NCBI RefSeq assembly: GCF_014212125.1
Contig: NZ_JACJVP010000041.1
Span: 143,766-207,765, forward strand
Source of the DNA: Cohnella nanjingensis
Lineage (GTDB): Bacteria > Bacillota > Bacilli > Paenibacillales > Paenibacillaceae
DNA length: 64,000 nt
Reading direction: 5' to 3'
The notes beneath the pieces are model-generated. The model worked only from the letters and a program-made list of their open reading frames with translations. It was not told the DNA's origin and did no database searches. Shown one piece after another: positions 1 to 8,263 of the stretch. How positions within the stretch are numbered: the first letter of the stretch is position 1; each line of letters begins with the position of its first letter. The position numbers were made by a program, and so were the translations under genes.

Positions 1-129
1 CACTGTCCCCGTCGGCTCCGGTTCTGCGCTGCCGGCGCCGCCGTTCGCGCCGCCGCAGCCCGCCAACAGCGTCATCGCCGCCACAGCCGTCGTCAGCCAG
101 ATGCTTCTCTTGCTCTTGAATACGTTCAT
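1..129 (-). CDS. Lipoprotein N terminus, probable substrate-binding protein (partial)
   Basis: Only the first 43 codons lie in the window; the gene continues past base 1. The reading starts MNVFKSKRSIWLTTAV and reaches the lipobox LLAGC followed by a Gly/Ala-rich linker, which is a classic lipoprotein signal peptide of a Gram-positive solute-binding protein. A strong ribosome-binding site (GGAGGG) sits just upstream of the ATG. It is divergent from the LysR regulator across a short AT-rich gap, so it may be that regulator's target. A sugar ABC-transporter binding protein would fit the neighbouring oxidoreductase and epimerase genes, but the mature domain is outside the window, so the substrate and even the family are unproven. 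Confidence 0.6.
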   Translation of the reverse strand, partial: MNVFKSKRSIWLTTAVAAMTLLAGCGGANGGAGSAEPEPTGTV

Positions 130-294
130 GTCACCCTCCGTTTGGTTGCGAACTGGAATGCAACTCTAGCGTATAGGATCCGTTTCTTCTCCGAATCAAC
201 GCCAAGTTAACTAGTTTTAAAATAAAATCTATGAAATTTATGATAAGCTTAATATTATGAATGATACGTGCAGACGAAAGCGAGGCTTCGACCG
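130..294. promoter_or_regulatory. AT-rich divergent intergenic region
   Basis: About 165 bases between the divergent lipoprotein and LysR genes. It is far more AT-rich than its surroundings, with A/T runs around 205-255. LysR regulators usually bind such divergent gaps. I could not fix a convincing -35/-10 pair or a clear T-N11-A operator by eye. Confidence 0.35.
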
Positions 295-1197
295 GTGAAC
301 TTGCAACAATTGAAAGCATTCGTGCTTACCGTGGAACTGAAGAAGCTCTATCTGGTGGCGCAGCAATTGGAGGTCACCCAGCCCACCGTGACGTTCCATT
401 TGAACAAGCTGCAGGAGGAGCTGGGCGTCGCGCTGTTCCATACCCGCTCCTATCACGTCATCCGTCTGACCGAGGCGGGCAAAGCCTTCTATCATTACGC
501 GACGCAGATCAGCGCGCTCTCGACCGAAGCGCAGTCGATCATGGAGGAGCATCGAGGCATGGCGGCAGGCAAGCTGGCGATCGGCAGCACCCATACGCCG
601 GCTACGTACTTGCTCCCTTCGCTGCTCGCGGAGCTGAAAGAGCCGATGCCTCGTCTCTCCCTGTTAATGGATGTACGCCCGGCCCCCGTCATCTTGGACA
701 AGATCAAGCGGTACGAATTGGACATCGGCATCATCTCGCAGACGGAGATGCACGATCCCGACCTGGTCGCGCAATCGATCAAACGGGACGATCTCGTCCT
801 CATCTTCCCTCCGCGGCACCCGTTGGCGTCGCTCGATGCCGGCGAGCTGACGCCCGAGCGGCTATGCGAGCATCCGTACATCTCCCACGAGGAAGGCTCG
901 ATCAGCCGCAGGCTCATCGACCGTTGGGCCGAAGCCCACCAAGTCGCCTTCGATATCGCGATGGAGGTATCCGGGACCGAAGCGCTGAAGTCGACCGTCC
1001 TGCACGGATTGGGGTACGGCATGATCGCGGAAGGCGCCATCCAGTCGGAGCTGGCGGAAGGCAAGCTCCGCTCCCATCCGATTCCCGGATGGACGGAGCA
1101 GAGATATATCTATGCCGTCCGGCACCGCAACAAGCTGGTCAGTCCGGCGATGCGGACCTTCTGGGGCATATTGGGGCAATCGGGCGGACGGGTCTGA
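295..1197 (+). CDS. LysR family transcriptional regulator
   Basis: A 300-residue LysR-type regulator. The N-terminal winged helix-turn-helix is intact (NLQQLKAFV, then VTQPTVTFHLNKLQEELGV), followed by a substrate-sensing domain of the periplasmic-binding fold (KLAIGSTHTPATYLLPSLL). The family works as tetramers that bind near a divergent target and respond to a small ligand. I chose the GTG at 295 because LysR proteins typically begin with this Asn-Leu-x-x-Leu helix; a GTG at 268 would add nine residues and has no better ribosome-binding site. The gene is divergent from a lipoprotein gene and about 125 bases upstream of an oxidoreductase, so it probably controls one or both. The ligand cannot be told. 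Confidence 0.88.
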   Translation: MNLQQLKAFVLTVELKKLYLVAQQLEVTQPTVTFHLNKLQEELGVALFHTRSYHVIRLTEAGKAFYHYATQISALSTEAQSIMEEHRGMAAGKLAIGSTHTPATYLLPSLLAELKEPMPRLSLLMDVRPAPVILDKIKRYELDIGIISQTEMHDPDLVAQSIKRDDLVLIFPPRHPLASLDAGELTPERLCEHPYISHEEGSISRRLIDRWAEAHQVAFDIAMEVSGTEALKSTVLHGLGYGMIAEGAIQSELAEGKLRSHPIPGWTEQRYIYAVRHRNKLVSPAMRTFWGILGQSGGRV

Positions 1198-1323
1198 CCG
1201 GTCGTTCGCCGATCGCTCCAGATCAGATTTGTCCAGCGATTCACCTGCTTTCTCCATTGTGATAGACGCGCCTTTACGCAATAATGGGAATAAGACACGC
1301 GATTGCAGAGGAGAGGGACTAGG

Positions 1324-2433
1324 ATGCGCAAAGTCAAAGTCGGCGTCATCGGAACCGGGCAAATCAGCGGGATTTACTTGAAAAACTTGACGGAAACGTT
1401 CGACGGCATTGTGGAAGTGAAAGCGGTTGCCGATCTGGTGCCGGAGCTGGCCCGCAGCCGCGCGGAGCAGTTCGGCGTGCCGAACGCCTGCACCGTGGAG
1501 GAGCTGCTGGCCGATCCCGAGATCGAGATCGTCCTAAACCTGACCGCGCCGGCCGTTCACGCGTCCGTGGACTTGCAAGCGCTTCAAGCCGGCAAGCACG
1601 TCTATTCGGAGAAGCCGTTCGCGCTTACGCGGGAGGACGCGGACGAAGTGCTGCAGCTGGCCGAGGCCAAGGGGCTGCTCGTCGGCTGCGCGCCGGACAC
1701 GTTCCTCGGCGGAGGGCTGCAGACGTGCCGCAAGCTGATCGACGAAGGCTGGATCGGCACGCCCTACTCCGCGAACGGCACGATCATCATGGGCAACGCT
1801 GCGAACGGCATGCATCCGAACTTCCGGAACTTCCTGAAGCTCGGCGGAGATCCGATCATGGACATGGCCCCTTACTACCTGACGGCGCTCGTCTTCCTGC
1901 TCGGCCCGGTCCGCCGGGTGAGCGGCACCGCGCAGCAGTTAATTCGCGAGATGACGATCCAGAACCCGAAGTCGCCCAGCTACGGAGCCAAGGTGCCGGT
2001 AGAAGCGCCCACGAACGTCTCCGCGGTGCTCGACTTCCACTCGGGCGCGACCGGCAGTCTGCAGGCGGCCAAGGAGAGCTTCGGGTATATGCCGCGGCTG
2101 GAGATCTTCGGCACGGAGGGCAACATGACCCTGCCCGATCCGAACTTCTTCGGCGGATCGATCCTCATCCAGTTCCCGAACGGACAGACGAAGGAAGTTC
2201 CGATCGCCCACGGCTTCAACGAGGATACCCGCGGCATCGGCGTCGCGGACATGGCGTATGCGATCCGCACCGGCCGGCCGCATCGCGCGAGCGGCCGTCT
2301 GGCCCGTCACGTGCTGGATATCTCGCTCGCCATCTTCGAATCGTCGAACGAAGGCCGGCACATCCCGCTGGCGTCTGCCGCGGACCGCCCGGAGCCGCTG
2401 CCGCTCGGCCTCAAGTACAACCGTCTCGACTGA
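1324..2433 (+). CDS. Gfo/Idh/MocA family NAD(P)-dependent oxidoreductase
   Basis: A 369-residue cytoplasmic dehydrogenase. The N-terminal Rossmann fold shows GVIGTGQISG near residues 7-16, and the family lysine lies in the EKPF motif (YSEKPFALT). The rest is the C-terminal alpha/beta domain typical of this family, which oxidises or reduces sugars, inositols and their derivatives. The ATG at 1324 follows GGAGAGGG and is preferred over a TTG at 1303. The next gene, a TIM-barrel isomerase, starts 36 bases later, and an AraC regulator follows, so this is a small sugar-catabolic operon. The substrate is unknown. A second copy of the same oxidoreductase-isomerase pair lies at 57-59 kb. Confidence 0.9.
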   Translation: MRKVKVGVIGTGQISGIYLKNLTETFDGIVEVKAVADLVPELARSRAEQFGVPNACTVEELLADPEIEIVLNLTAPAVHASVDLQALQAGKHVYSEKPFALTREDADEVLQLAEAKGLLVGCAPDTFLGGGLQTCRKLIDEGWIGTPYSANGTIIMGNAANGMHPNFRNFLKLGGDPIMDMAPYYLTALVFLLGPVRRVSGTAQQLIREMTIQNPKSPSYGAKVPVEAPTNVSAVLDFHSGATGSLQAAKESFGYMPRLEIFGTEGNMTLPDPNFFGGSILIQFPNGQTKEVPIAHGFNEDTRGIGVADMAYAIRTGRPHRASGRLARHVLDISLAIFESSNEGRHIPLASAADRPEPLPLGLKYNRLD

Positions 2434-2469
2434 ACGACGAACGACCATTATCCGAAAGGACGTGCTCCT

Positions 2470-3240
2470 ATGAATCGATTCCCTATCGCCATTCAACCGT
2501 ATACCGTCCGCGAAGCGCTGGGCCAAGATTACTTCGGGACGCTCGAGAAGCTGGCCGCGATCGGCTACGAGGGCATCGAGCTCGGCTTGCCGCCGGAAGG
2601 CGTCACCGTCGCGGAGCAGTTGAAGGCGCTGGACGCGCTCGGCCTGAAGGTCATCGGCTCGCATGCCTCCTTCAACAGCTTCGACGTCGACTTCGACCGC
2701 CTGATCGACTACCTGCACCAAGCCGGCGGCAAGTACGTCGCGATCTCGCTCCTGTTCGACTCCAAGGAAGACGCGCTTCGCAAGGCGGAGCGGCTGAACG
2801 AGATCGGAGAGCTGTGCCGCGCGGGCAACCTAACGTTCCTCTATCATAATCACGACTGGGAGTTCCGGAAGTTCGACGGCGAATACGTGCTCGATCTGAT
2901 CATGCGGGAGACCGATCCCCGCCTCGTCCAGCTGGAGCTCGATACGTACTGGATCGCCAAGGGCGGGGAAGATCCCGCGGCCTATATCGCCAAGTGGGCG
3001 GGACGCTGCCCGCTGCTGCACGTCAAGGACATGGAGCCGGGCGAAGAGCGCTTCTTCGCCGAGATCGGCGAAGGCGTGCTCGACTTCCGCGCCATCGCGG
3101 AAGCGGCAGCCGGCGCCGGCACCGAATGGCTCGTCGTGGAGCAGGACGCCGGACGACGCGATCCGTTCGAGAGCCTGGCGATCAGCTACCGCAACCTGGC
3201 CGCGATGGATCTGATCCGCAAGCCGGCCCCGCGCCCCTAA
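2470..3240 (+). CDS. Sugar phosphate isomerase/epimerase, AP endonuclease 2-type TIM barrel
   Basis: A 256-residue single-domain TIM barrel of the xylose isomerase-like family. Metal-binding and catalytic positions are visible: the GIELG strand, HNHDWEF in the middle, ELDTYWIAKGG, and HVKDM near the C terminus with a late glutamate (VVEQD). Members isomerise or epimerise keto sugars and inositol intermediates, often with a Gfo/Idh dehydrogenase as partner, as here. The ATG at 2470 follows GAAAGGA. It is the second gene of the operon starting at 1324 and sits just upstream of the AraC gene. IolE-like or rare-sugar epimerase activity are both possible; the substrate cannot be assigned. Confidence 0.88.
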   Translation: MNRFPIAIQPYTVREALGQDYFGTLEKLAAIGYEGIELGLPPEGVTVAEQLKALDALGLKVIGSHASFNSFDVDFDRLIDYLHQAGGKYVAISLLFDSKEDALRKAERLNEIGELCRAGNLTFLYHNHDWEFRKFDGEYVLDLIMRETDPRLVQLELDTYWIAKGGEDPAAYIAKWAGRCPLLHVKDMEPGEERFFAEIGEGVLDFRAIAEAAAGAGTEWLVVEQDAGRRDPFESLAISYRNLAAMDLIRKPAPRP

Positions 3241-3252
3241 GCGGAGACCGGC

Positions 3253-4185
3253 ATGTACGTCATCATCAACCGGGACGACGGCCCCGGCCCCGTGCCTGCG
3301 GTGCGATCGGCGACGCGGCTGCCCGCCATCCACGTCCTCGGCGACTTCGTCATGAAGCCGGGATCGGGACTGGCCGAGCGGGATATCCCCGATTACGAGC
3401 TGCTCTACTTTCCCGAGGGCACGGGCACGGTCTATCGGGTCGGCGAACGGGAATATACGCTCCGGGAGCCCTGCTTTATCGTCACTCGCCCGGGAGAGGT
3501 TCACAGCTACCGCTATGATCGGCATGAGCCGACGCGGCATTTGTTCGTTCATTTCTGGCTGCGGGACTTCCCCGTCGCCGCGCTGCCGCTGCTGATGCCC
3601 TTCGGTCCTTCCGTCATCCCTTACGCGGGGGACTTCCTCGTCTCGCTCCTGAAGCAGATGCTGGCGATCGCCCATCTGCATCCGGAACGGCTGCAGGAGA
3701 GCGGCAGCCTGCTGCTGCTCTCCCTGCTGGCGGAGATCCACTACCTCCCCGGCGACGGTCCGACGTCCGGCGAAGCGGTCCGGCTCCCGCCGCAGATCGA
3801 GAAGGCGCTGCGGATCGTCGAACAGGCCATTCCCGCGCCGCTCTCCGTCGAGACGCTGGCCGGCCGAGTCGGGTGGACGCCGGAGCATCTGTCCCGCTCG
3901 TTCGTCCGCCACCTCGGCTATACGCCGAAGGAGGCGATCACCCGCCGGCGGATCGAGCTGGCCTGCCAGCTGCTGCTGCACGGACAGAAGAGCGTGAAGG
4001 AGATCGCGTTCGAGGTCGGATTCGCGGACCAGAACTACTTCAGCCGCGTATTCAAGGCGACCAAAGCCGTCACGGCGACCGAATACCGCAACAAGCATTA
4101 CCACCCCAGGTACGCGGATCTGGCTGCCGTCACCGGCGGCGAATCGCTCTATCCGCCAAACCGGGTGTTCTTCGGAGAGCGATAG
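3253..4185 (+). CDS. AraC family transcriptional regulator
   Basis: A 310-residue regulator. An N-terminal cupin-like sensor (YELLYFPEGTGTVYRVGE, then a HxFVHFW strand) is followed by a C-terminal double helix-turn-helix of the AraC/XylS family. The DNA-binding end reads LSVETLAGRVGWTPEHLSRSF, and the diagnostic second helix reads VKEIAFEVGFADQNYFSRVF. The start has GGAG six bases upstream, and the gene begins 12 bases after the isomerase stop, so it is co-transcribed with that pair. AraC proteins of this layout usually bind a sugar and activate the adjacent catabolic genes. It is followed by a 13-bp tandem repeat array rather than a clear terminator. Confidence 0.9.
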   Translation: MYVIINRDDGPGPVPAVRSATRLPAIHVLGDFVMKPGSGLAERDIPDYELLYFPEGTGTVYRVGEREYTLREPCFIVTRPGEVHSYRYDRHEPTRHLFVHFWLRDFPVAALPLLMPFGPSVIPYAGDFLVSLLKQMLAIAHLHPERLQESGSLLLLSLLAEIHYLPGDGPTSGEAVRLPPQIEKALRIVEQAIPAPLSVETLAGRVGWTPEHLSRSFVRHLGYTPKEAITRRRIELACQLLLHGQKSVKEIAFEVGFADQNYFSRVFKATKAVTATEYRNKHYHPRYADLAAVTGGESLYPPNRVFFGER

Positions 4186-4196
4186 GCGGCGGGATC

Positions 4197-4435
4197 GGAT
4201 AGTGGGATTCGGTAGCGGGATTCGGTAGTGAAGTTCGTTCGATAGTGAGGTTCGATAGTGGGATTCGATAGTGAGGTTCGATAGTGAGGTTCGATAGTGA
4301 GGTTCGATAGTGAGGTTCGATAGTGAGGTTCGATAGTGAGGTTCGATAGTGAGGTTCGATAGTGGGATTCGGTAGTGAGATTCGGTAGTGAGGTTCGTTC
4401 GATTGTGAGGGTCGATAGTGGGATTCGATAGTCCG
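4197..4435. repeat. 13-bp tandem repeat array (minisatellite)
   Basis: About 17 head-to-tail units of a 13-base word, consensus GATAGTGAGGTTC, fill the gap between the AraC gene and the next isomerase. Seven units from 4267 to 4357 are identical; outer units vary (GTGGGATTC, GGTAGT) and two are stretched to 17 bases by an extra GTTC. The 13-base period is not a multiple of three and no open reading frame is kept, so this is non-coding. Slipped-strand expansion is the simplest origin. Confidence 0.9.
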
Positions 4436-4472
4436 TTAAGATTGCGAGATTAGATACGAGAGGGGATCGATC

Positions 4473-5303
4473 ATGGGCGAATTTCCGTTTCGCGTTTCGC
4501 TGAACGCATCGACATTATTTCCTTATGAACTGGACATCCGGGCGCAGATCCGCACGGCCGCGGAGGCCGGTTACGAAGGCATCGAGATCTGGATGAAGGA
4601 TCTGCAGGCCTATGCGCAAGGCGGAGGCTCCGTCGCGGCGCTTCGCCGCGAGGCGGCCGATCTCGGCATCGAGATCGCGGGCGCGATCTCGTTCATCCCT
4701 TGGGCGGATACCGACGAGGACGTTCGCGCCCGCGGCCGACGGCAGACCGACGAGGAGCTGACGCTGCTCGCGGAGCTCGGTTGTCCGTCCTTCGCCGCCC
4801 CGCCGTTCGGCGACGTGGCGGACGCGACGGCGGAGGAGCTGGCGGCCCGCTATGCGGCGCTCGCGGAGCAAGCGCGGGGCTATGGCATCGTGCCGATCCT
4901 GGAGTTCTGGGGCCGAGCCCGGCGGCTGTCCCGGCTAGGCGAAGCGATCGAAGTGGCGCGGCTCAGCGGCGTAGAGCAGGTTCCCCTGCTCCTCGATCCG
5001 TTCCACCTCTATACGGGAGGCAGCGACCTGAACGACCTGTCCCGCCTGCGCAAGGAGGACATCGGGATCGTCCACGCCAACGACTACCCTTCCTCGCCTC
5101 CGCGAGAGACGATCACGGACGCCGACCGGCTGTTCCCCGGCGACGGGATCGCGCCTTCCGCGCAGTTAGCCGCCGCCCTGGCGGCCTGCGGCTATCGCGG
5201 CTTCCTATCGCTCGAGCTGTTCGCGCCGGACTATGGCGGACGGACCGCGCTGGAGACGGCGCGCCACGGCCTTGCCAAGATCAAGCAGGCGTACGCCGTC
5301 TGA
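4473..5303 (+). CDS. Sugar phosphate isomerase/epimerase, TIM barrel
   Basis: A 276-residue TIM-barrel protein of the xylose isomerase-like superfamily. It shows GYEGIEIWMKD early, ILEFWG in the middle, LLLDPFHLYTGGS, IVHANDYPSS and FLSLELFAPDYGG at the end, which place the usual Glu, Asp, His and Glu metal ligands. The start has AGGGGA upstream of the ATG at 4473. It differs from the isomerase at 2470 and is separated from that operon by the 13-bp array, so it may be expressed separately. Family members include hydroxypyruvate isomerases, inosose dehydratases and 3-keto-sugar epimerases; the exact reaction is not visible. Confidence 0.87.
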   Translation: MGEFPFRVSLNASTLFPYELDIRAQIRTAAEAGYEGIEIWMKDLQAYAQGGGSVAALRREAADLGIEIAGAISFIPWADTDEDVRARGRRQTDEELTLLAELGCPSFAAPPFGDVADATAEELAARYAALAEQARGYGIVPILEFWGRARRLSRLGEAIEVARLSGVEQVPLLLDPFHLYTGGSDLNDLSRLRKEDIGIVHANDYPSSPPRETITDADRLFPGDGIAPSAQLAAALAACGYRGFLSLELFAPDYGGRTALETARHGLAKIKQAYAV

Positions 5304-5339
5304 TCGCGGGCTGCCTTTGCGTGCACAGCGTCGCTAACC

Positions 5340-5645
5340 CACGCGGCGAAGGCCGCCTTGGCCGTGCTCTAACCCGAATTTTTCGGGTTACACGCGGCAA
5401 AAACCGCTTTGGCCGTGCTCTAACCCGAATTTTTCGGGTTACACGCGGCGAAGGCCTCTTTGGCCGTGCTCTAACCCGAATTTTTCGGGTTACATGTGGC
5501 GAAGGCCGCTTTGACCGTGTTCTAACCCGAATTTTTCGGGTTACACGCGGCAAAAACCGCCATATTCGTGCGCTAAGCCGAATTTATCGGGTTACACGTG
5601 GCGAAGGCTGCTTTGGCCGTGCTCTAACCCGAATTTCTCGGCTTC
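5340..5645. repeat. 51-bp tandem repeats carrying a perfect palindrome
   Basis: Six copies of TAACCCGAATTTTTCGGGTTA (9-base arms, 3-base loop) start at 5370, 5421, 5472, 5523, 5574 and 5625, an exact 51-base period. The spacer between palindromes (CACGCGGCGAAGGCCGC-type) is also conserved. The last two palindromes are degenerate. Because 51 is divisible by three, the complementary strand shows a 17-residue Arg/Lys-rich repeat that I consider an artefact. Each unit could form a hairpin in RNA or cruciform DNA. The array lies between an isomerase and a MATE exporter. Confidence 0.9.
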
Positions 5646-5695
5646 GCCCAAATCAAGAATACTCGCCGCACGGTGAACAAAGGAGCCCGGACCCG

Positions 5696-7069
5696 ATGAC
5701 ATCCACCAAGACGCGCGAGCTTACGCTGTTCGCCCTCACCTGGCCGATCTTCATCGAATCCGGGCTGCAAATGTTCATGCGCATCGCGGACACGTTCATG
5801 CTCAGCCAAGTGTCCGACGACGCGGTGGCCGCGGTCGGCGTCGCCAACCAGATCATCCAGATGGCGATGCTCGTCTTCGCCTTCGTGTCGATCGGCTCCG
5901 CCGTCGTCGTCTCGCAATATCTCGGCGCCCGCCGGGAGAGCGAGCTTGGACGGCTGGCGGGCTCGTCGGTCGGCGTCAACTTCTTGTTCGGCGCCGCCCT
6001 CAGCGCGTTGGTCGTCTCCCTGAGCGGGCCGCTACTCCACATATTCGGACTCGATCCGACGCTGTTCCATTTGGCGCAGCGCTATTTGTACGTGGCCGGA
6101 GGCGCCTTGTTCATCCAAGCGGTGCTGACCGCGCTCGTCGCGATCATCCAGTCCTACGGATATACGCGTCAGACGATGATGGTCGCGCTCGGCATGAACG
6201 TCCTGAACGTCATCGGCAACTGCTTTTTTATTTACGGGCTGCTGGGCGTGCCGAAGCTCGGCGTGACGGGCGTCGCGATCTCGACGGCTACCAGCCAATG
6301 CATCGGGCTCGTCGTCTACTTCATCCTGCTGCGCAAGGTGTCAGGGGCGCCGGTTCTGTGGCGCTACTTCGTCCGCTGGCGGAAAGAGCACGTGAAGAAG
6401 GTGCTGCGCATCGGCATCCCATCCTCGGCCGTCACGCTGTCGTATTCCGCGAGCCAATTCGTCATTCTGGCGTTCATCGCGACGCTCGGCGCCCAGATGA
6501 TGACGACGAAGGTGTACACGCAGAACATCATGTTCATCGTCATGATCCTGGCCCAATCGCTCGGACGCGGCGGACAGATCCTCGTCGGCCGCAAGATCGG
6601 AGCCGGCCAGCGGGAGCTCGCTTACCGGGAAGTGTTCGCCAATCTCCGGCGAAGCCTGCTCATCACGCTGGCGGGCGTCTGCGTCCTGTGCCTCGTCCGG
6701 ATTCCGCTGCTTCAACTGTTCACTCGCGACCATGAGATCGTCTCGCTCGGCGCGACGCTCTTGCTCCTGAGCTTCCTGCTGGAGCCCGGACGCAACTTCA
6801 ACGTCATCCTGGAGAAGTCGCTCCAAGCCGCCGGAGACGCCAAATACCCGATGACCGTATCGATCGCCGTCACTTGGCTGTTCAGCCTTCCGCTCACCTA
6901 TTTGCTAGGGATCAGGCTGGAGTATGGACTTCTCGGCATGTGGTCGGCGTTCATCGTGGACGAATGGCTAAGAGGCATTATCCTCTTCTTCCGCTGGAAG
7001 AGCCGCAAATGGGAAAACAAGTCGCTCGTCCGGAGACGCGACGAGGCCGAGACGCGTGCGGCATTGTAG
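5696..7069 (+). CDS. MATE family multidrug/cation efflux protein
   Basis: A 457-residue integral membrane protein with about twelve hydrophobic segments in two related halves, as in the MATE (multidrug and toxic compound extrusion) family. It begins LTLFALTWPIFIESGLQM, a family-typical first helix with a conserved Pro, and contains DTFMLSQVSDDAVAAVGVAN and VSQYLGARRE, matching the N-lobe signature. MATE proteins export drugs or metabolites with Na+ or H+ influx. The ATG at 5696 has AGGAG about ten bases upstream; the open frame extends further 5' only through the repeat array. It is alone on its strand downstream of the 51-bp repeats. Confidence 0.92.
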   Translation: MTSTKTRELTLFALTWPIFIESGLQMFMRIADTFMLSQVSDDAVAAVGVANQIIQMAMLVFAFVSIGSAVVVSQYLGARRESELGRLAGSSVGVNFLFGAALSALVVSLSGPLLHIFGLDPTLFHLAQRYLYVAGGALFIQAVLTALVAIIQSYGYTRQTMMVALGMNVLNVIGNCFFIYGLLGVPKLGVTGVAISTATSQCIGLVVYFILLRKVSGAPVLWRYFVRWRKEHVKKVLRIGIPSSAVTLSYSASQFVILAFIATLGAQMMTTKVYTQNIMFIVMILAQSLGRGGQILVGRKIGAGQRELAYREVFANLRRSLLITLAGVCVLCLVRIPLLQLFTRDHEIVSLGATLLLLSFLLEPGRNFNVILEKSLQAAGDAKYPMTVSIAVTWLFSLPLTYLLGIRLEYGLLGMWSAFIVDEWLRGIILFFRWKSRKWENKSLVRRRDEAETRAAL

Positions 7070-7126
7070 AATGCCGTACGTTAGCGAGTTCGCAGCACGT
7101 TCGCTCCGTCGGGCGCGCCGCGCTAG

Positions 7127-7522
7127 CTAGGACTTCTTATTCCCGCTCCGCTTCGCTTCCGCCCGCTCCAGGTTCCGGGCGGCGCGATACTTCACGATCT
7201 TGGCGATTAAGCCGTAAGGCAGCGGCTTGTCGATCGGGAATTGAACCGATCCTTTCGCCCCTTTGTACCCCGACAGCTCCGCTTGAAAGGCGGCGATCCC
7301 GTCCGCCCCCGGGTAGAAGCCGATATGATGCTTGTACGCGGCGAAATGCACCAGACTCCCCTGCAGATCGAACGTCGGCATCTGGTAACTGATCTTCTCC
7401 TTGGCGTCCGGCGCCGACGCTTGAATCTCCTTCCTTAACGTTTGGAGGATCTGCTGAACGGCGGGCGGATAGTTCGAGATATAGTCGTCGACGGATACGT
7501 ACGCGATTTTATTCCCATCCAT
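7127..7522 (-). CDS. DUF1801 (YdhG-like) family protein
   Basis: A 131-residue cytoplasmic protein of the DUF1801/YdhG family. Diagnostic features are the opening VDDYISNYPPAVQQILQ helix, EKISYQMPTF, the aromatic HHIGFYPG strand, and KGSVQFPIDKPLPY. Some relatives are described as iron-chaperone-like or as intracellular YdhG proteins, but no firm enzymatic role is known. AGGAGG overlaps the end of the upstream DinB gene, three bases away, so the two are co-transcribed and probably translationally coupled. The Lys/Arg-rich C-terminal tail (AEAKRSGNKKS) is common in the family. A second, unlinked DUF1801 protein is at 34769-35200. Confidence 0.85.
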   Translation of the reverse strand: MDGNKIAYVSVDDYISNYPPAVQQILQTLRKEIQASAPDAKEKISYQMPTFDLQGSLVHFAAYKHHIGFYPGADGIAAFQAELSGYKGAKGSVQFPIDKPLPYGLIAKIVKYRAARNLERAEAKRSGNKKS

Positions 7523-7525
7523 GGT

Positions 7526-8053
7526 TTACTTCCTCCTTAGAATCCCCAGATAGGCCGTCCAAGGTCCCACGTCCGCTCTGTAGCGCTCGGCCATGACCCG
7601 TACGATCTGCGAGATATGCGTCATATCGTGAACCGCCCAGGTCGACAGCAGCTCCCTAAGCTTCACTACGCCGAATGCGGGATGCAAGCCGGTCCGCTCG
7701 AGATCGACAGCCGGATCGACGAGTTCCCGAAGCCGGACGAGGTTGGCCGCACGCAGCTCGGCGAACGCCTGAAGCCGCGCTTCGATCGACCGCGCCGTCT
7801 GTCCCTCCAGATGCGCGAACCGGTCGAACGGAGGAAACGGCCGTCCCTCCCCTTCCCGGAGCAGCCATTCCAGCCGGGGAATCCAGTTCGCGCGCTCTCC
7901 CTCGATGAGATGATCGACGACCTCCGCGACCGTCCAAGTCCCTTCCCCCTCGTCGGCGTGCAACCATCCGTCCGACAGTCCCGACAGGAGGTGCGCCAGT
8001 GTCTGCGGCGTACGCTCCAGTACCTCGATCGCTTCGTTCATCTTGAAATTCAT
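7526..8053 (-). CDS. DinB family protein
   Basis: A 175-residue four-helix-bundle protein of the DinB/YfiT type. The metal-site histidines are visible: VAEVVDHLIEGE in the first half and AVHDMTHISQI in the second. The family includes putative metal-dependent hydrolases and thiol transferases, and in many cases only the fold is known. A GGGAGAG ribosome-binding site precedes the ATG at 8053. The DUF1801 gene follows directly in the same operon. The start is divergent from the DUF1796 gene across about 210 bases. Confidence 0.85.
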   Translation of the reverse strand: MNFKMNEAIEVLERTPQTLAHLLSGLSDGWLHADEGEGTWTVAEVVDHLIEGERANWIPRLEWLLREGEGRPFPPFDRFAHLEGQTARSIEARLQAFAELRAANLVRLRELVDPAVDLERTGLHPAFGVVKLRELLSTWAVHDMTHISQIVRVMAERYRADVGPWTAYLGILRRK

Positions 8054-8263
8054 CGCGTTCTCTCCCTTCCTATGGACGCGTCGTCCGATGCTAAGATGAG
8101 TCTACACCCGCGTCCCGGAATGTGGAAGTCCCGATGCATATGGATACCGGATAAAGGAGCCGTTCCCTCGCCAAAAAAATAGATGCCTGTACCGTTACGC
8201 GACTCGCGCCCCCTCGATATACTGCAGGAGTGTCGCTTCTACCCCTGACGAGGAGTGAACCAG

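Noticed and set aside
5281..5553. Minus-strand open frame with 17-residue Arg/Lys-rich repeats
   Set aside because: Its repeat follows from a 51-base DNA array whose period is a multiple of three; there is no ribosome-binding site or recognisable domain.
5340..5645. CRISPR array
   Set aside because: Both the palindromes and the spacers are conserved and evenly spaced, so these are tandem repeats, not repeat-spacer units; no cas genes are near.
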